DNA of 23,444 nucleotides from an uncultured Clostridia bacterium (GTDB lineage: Bacteria; Bacillota; Clostridia; HGM11514): assembly GCA_902478725.1 (NCBI GenBank), contig CABSMD010000017.1, positions 1 through 23,444 on the forward strand, written 5' to 3'. Shown piece by piece: positions 22,056 to 23,444 of this stretch. The notes under the pieces are model-generated. The model worked only from the letters and a program-made list of their open reading frames with translations, ran no database searches and was not told the origin of the DNA. Position numbers and translations under genes: made by a program. The first letter of the stretch is position 1; the number at the start of each line of letters is the position of its first letter.

Positions 22056-23240
22056 TTATTCAAAGCGAAGCGCATCGATTGGGTTCAATTTGGCCGCCTT
22101 GTTCGCGGGCAGGAACCCGAAGATCAGGCCGATGGCGACCGATACGCCGAACGCGAGGCCAACTGCGTTGGGAGACGGACTTACGCTGATGCCCAATAGC
22201 TTTCCTGCTAATATGGCAACAGCCGCCCCGAAAGCGATTCCAATGATACCGCCCAAACCGCTTACCGTGCCCGCCTCGATCACGAACTGGCGCATGATGT
22301 GCTTGCGCTTTGCGCCGAGGGATTTGCGGATGCCGATCTCCTTCGTGCGTTCGGTAACCGAAACCAGCATGATGTTCATGATTCCGATCCCGCCGACCAG
22401 CAGGGAGATCCCGGCGATACAAACCAATGCCGTCGTCATCGTGCCGGTGATGGTATTCATCTCGTCGAGCATCTGTTTCATGCCGATGACGGTGTAAAAG
22501 TCCTCGCTGCCAAAAACCTTGTATAGCATTTCCTCAATTTTAGCAATCGCTGCGTCCACTGCGTTTTCATCCTTTGCCGCGACCGTGTAGCTATTGACCC
22601 TGGCGTTTTCGGACAACTTCCCCGCGTTTGTGTAGGGGATGTAGATTGCCTCGTCGCCCGAACCCTGGGAAGAGTCCGCCAGTTCCTCCAACACGCCGAC
22701 GACTGTGTAAGGAACGCCATTAATTTTGATGGTTTCGCCAAGCGCATTTTTGTTCGCAAACAGTTCCTTTTCAATATAGGTTCCGATGACGCAAACCTTG
22801 CGCATCTTATCAACATCTATGTACTGAAGGAAACGTCCCTCCTTCATATCCAGCCCGCTTAACTTGTCAAACTGCTCGCTGACGCCGCTGACGCTTGTGG
22901 AAATGGAATCCGGGTCATCCTTTGGCCGCACATTGGCCTTATCTACACTAATGTTCGGAGAGATGTAGGAAAAAAGCTCCGGATTGCTGTCGGCCAGATG
23001 ATACATATCGTCCGGTTCGACTGTCCTCGTGTCGCCGCGGGAGTACAGCATGACCTGGATCGTGTTGGTTCCCAGCTTTTCAAACATGTCTGTGACCTGC
23101 CCGGTTACGCCACTCATAATGCTGACCAGTATAATCACCGACCCGACGCCGATGATGATACCCAGCATGGTGAGGAAGGAGCGCATCTTGTTATTGAGGA
23201 TGCTGGACAGGGCAAGCTCGAATGATTTGCTAAATTTCAT
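22056..23240 (-). CDS. MacB-type ABC transporter permease
   Basis: 394 residues with the MacB topology. An N-terminal cytoplasmic segment and first membrane helix (LTMLGIIIGVGSVIILVSIM, about 23-42) is followed by an extracellular MacB_PCD domain (about 46-270) and three C-terminal helices of the FtsX type (272-297, about 326-350 and 361-378). The conserved cytoplasmic loop VTERTKEIGIRKSLGAKR lies between helices 2 and 3. The start is ATG 23240 with AAAAGGAG upstream; frames extending to 23306 add residues that are not family-like. It overlaps the ATPase gene by 11 nt. MacB-type systems move peptides, lipoproteins, antibiotics or signals by mechanotransmission, with the ATPase encoded alongside. 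The substrate is unknown; the following SLH gene suggests a cell-envelope role. Confidence 0.9.
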   Translation of the reverse strand: MKFSKSFELALSSILNNKMRSFLTMLGIIIGVGSVIILVSIMSGVTGQVTDMFEKLGTNTIQVMLYSRGDTRTVEPDDMYHLADSNPELFSYISPNISVDKANVRPKDDPDSISTSVSGVSEQFDKLSGLDMKEGRFLQYIDVDKMRKVCVIGTYIEKELFANKNALGETIKINGVPYTVVGVLEELADSSQGSGDEAIYIPYTNAGKLSENARVNSYTVAAKDENAVDAAIAKIEEMLYKVFGSEDFYTVIGMKQMLDEMNTITGTMTTALVCIAGISLLVGGIGIMNIMLVSVTERTKEIGIRKSLGAKRKHIMRQFVIEAGTVSGLGGIIGIAFGAAVAILAGKLLGISVSPSPNAVGLAFGVSVAIGLIFGFLPANKAAKLNPIDALRFE

Positions 23241-23444
23241 GGCGCTGCTCCTTTTTATTTTGAATTGCCAGGCCGACCATCTCATCCCCGGCGGCCGGGC
23301 CGTCATAAATCGCCTTGCCGTCCTGAATCCGGATAACCCGCTTGGCGCGCGCTGCGATGGCGTTGTCGTGGGTGATCAAAACAATGGTGTTGCCCGATTG
23401 GTTCAGTTCGGTGAGAAAGTCCATCACCTCGGCGCTGGTTTTGG
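23230..23444 (-). CDS. ABC transporter ATPase (LolD/MacB type), 3' part only
   Basis: Only the C-terminal 70 or so residues are in the window; the gene continues past the right edge. It reads KTSAEVMDFLTELNQSGNTI, then VLITHDNAIAARAKRVIRIQ and DGKAIYDG. KTSAEVM is the region just after the Walker B/D-loop (the usual LDxKT), and ITHD carries the switch-loop (H-loop) histidine. The Walker A, Q-loop and signature motifs must lie outside. The stop codon at 23230-23232 overlaps the MacB-type permease start, which is typical of paired LolD/MacB exporter genes. It supplies the energy for the permease. With the ATPase incomplete here, the number of genes upstream in the operon is unknown. Confidence 0.92.
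   Translation of the reverse strand, partial: KTSAEVMDFLTELNQSGNTIVLITHDNAIAARAKRVIRIQDGKAIYDGPAAGDEMVGLAIQNKKEQRHEI

Noticed and set aside
23240..23306. Longer N-terminus for the MacB-type permease
   Set aside because: The extra residues overlap the ATPase gene, are not family-like, and the ATG at 23240 has a better ribosome binding site.

Overview
The window looks like chromosomal DNA of a spore-forming, low-to-mid GC Firmicute of class Clostridia, possibly Oscillospirales-like. The evidence is CotF-type spore coat proteins, a MurT/GatD lipid II amidation pair, ECF-transporter and RNase M5 genes of clostridial type, a groESL operon under a perfect CIRCE element, sigma-A-like promoters, strong Shine-Dalgarno sites and SLH-anchored surface proteins. 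No tRNA, rRNA, CRISPR array or insertion sequence was recognised. The exact taxon cannot be read from the sequence alone.

Left part (1-4200). A ribbon-helix-helix regulator has an excellent promoter carrying an inverted repeat around the -10 box, which looks like autoregulation. A small unknown protein follows. Then, on the minus strand, come two small spore coat (CotF-like) genes, the murT-gatD operon that amidates lipid II glutamate, and an ECF-transporter S component with a consensus sigma-A promoter (TTGACA-17-TATAAT).

Housekeeping block (4200-6995). A divergent RNase M5 gene (5S rRNA maturation) is followed by groES-groEL with a CIRCE operator and a second, 12-bp inverted repeat spanning the promoter. 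groEL ends at a bidirectional terminator shared with the convergent AraC array.

Accessory surface region (6970-23444). Three AraC-type regulators lie in tandem on the minus strand; two are a recent duplication, 232/306 identical. They diverge, through overlapping promoters, from an 8.8-kb gene for a secreted 2937-residue protein. That protein has three Big2+LamG-like modules, several Ig-like domains, a right-handed beta-helix (probable glycoside hydrolase or lyase, GH141-like), FIVAR-like helical repeats, another lectin-like domain and three C-terminal SLH repeats. This has the form of a self-contained carbohydrate-sensing and wall-anchored polysaccharide-degrading locus. Converging on it is an operon for a MacB-type ABC exporter (ATPase cut by the window end, then permease) and an 826-residue SLH protein. 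Between the two convergent terminators sits a small AT-rich island: a decayed Ntox50-type polymorphic-toxin tip, with a frameshift and no N-terminal body, followed by an acidic small protein that is probably its immunity protein.

The best candidates for something new are the AraC triplet with the giant enzyme, the orphan toxin/immunity remnant between the S-layer genes, and the coupling of a MacB-like exporter to an SLH protein.
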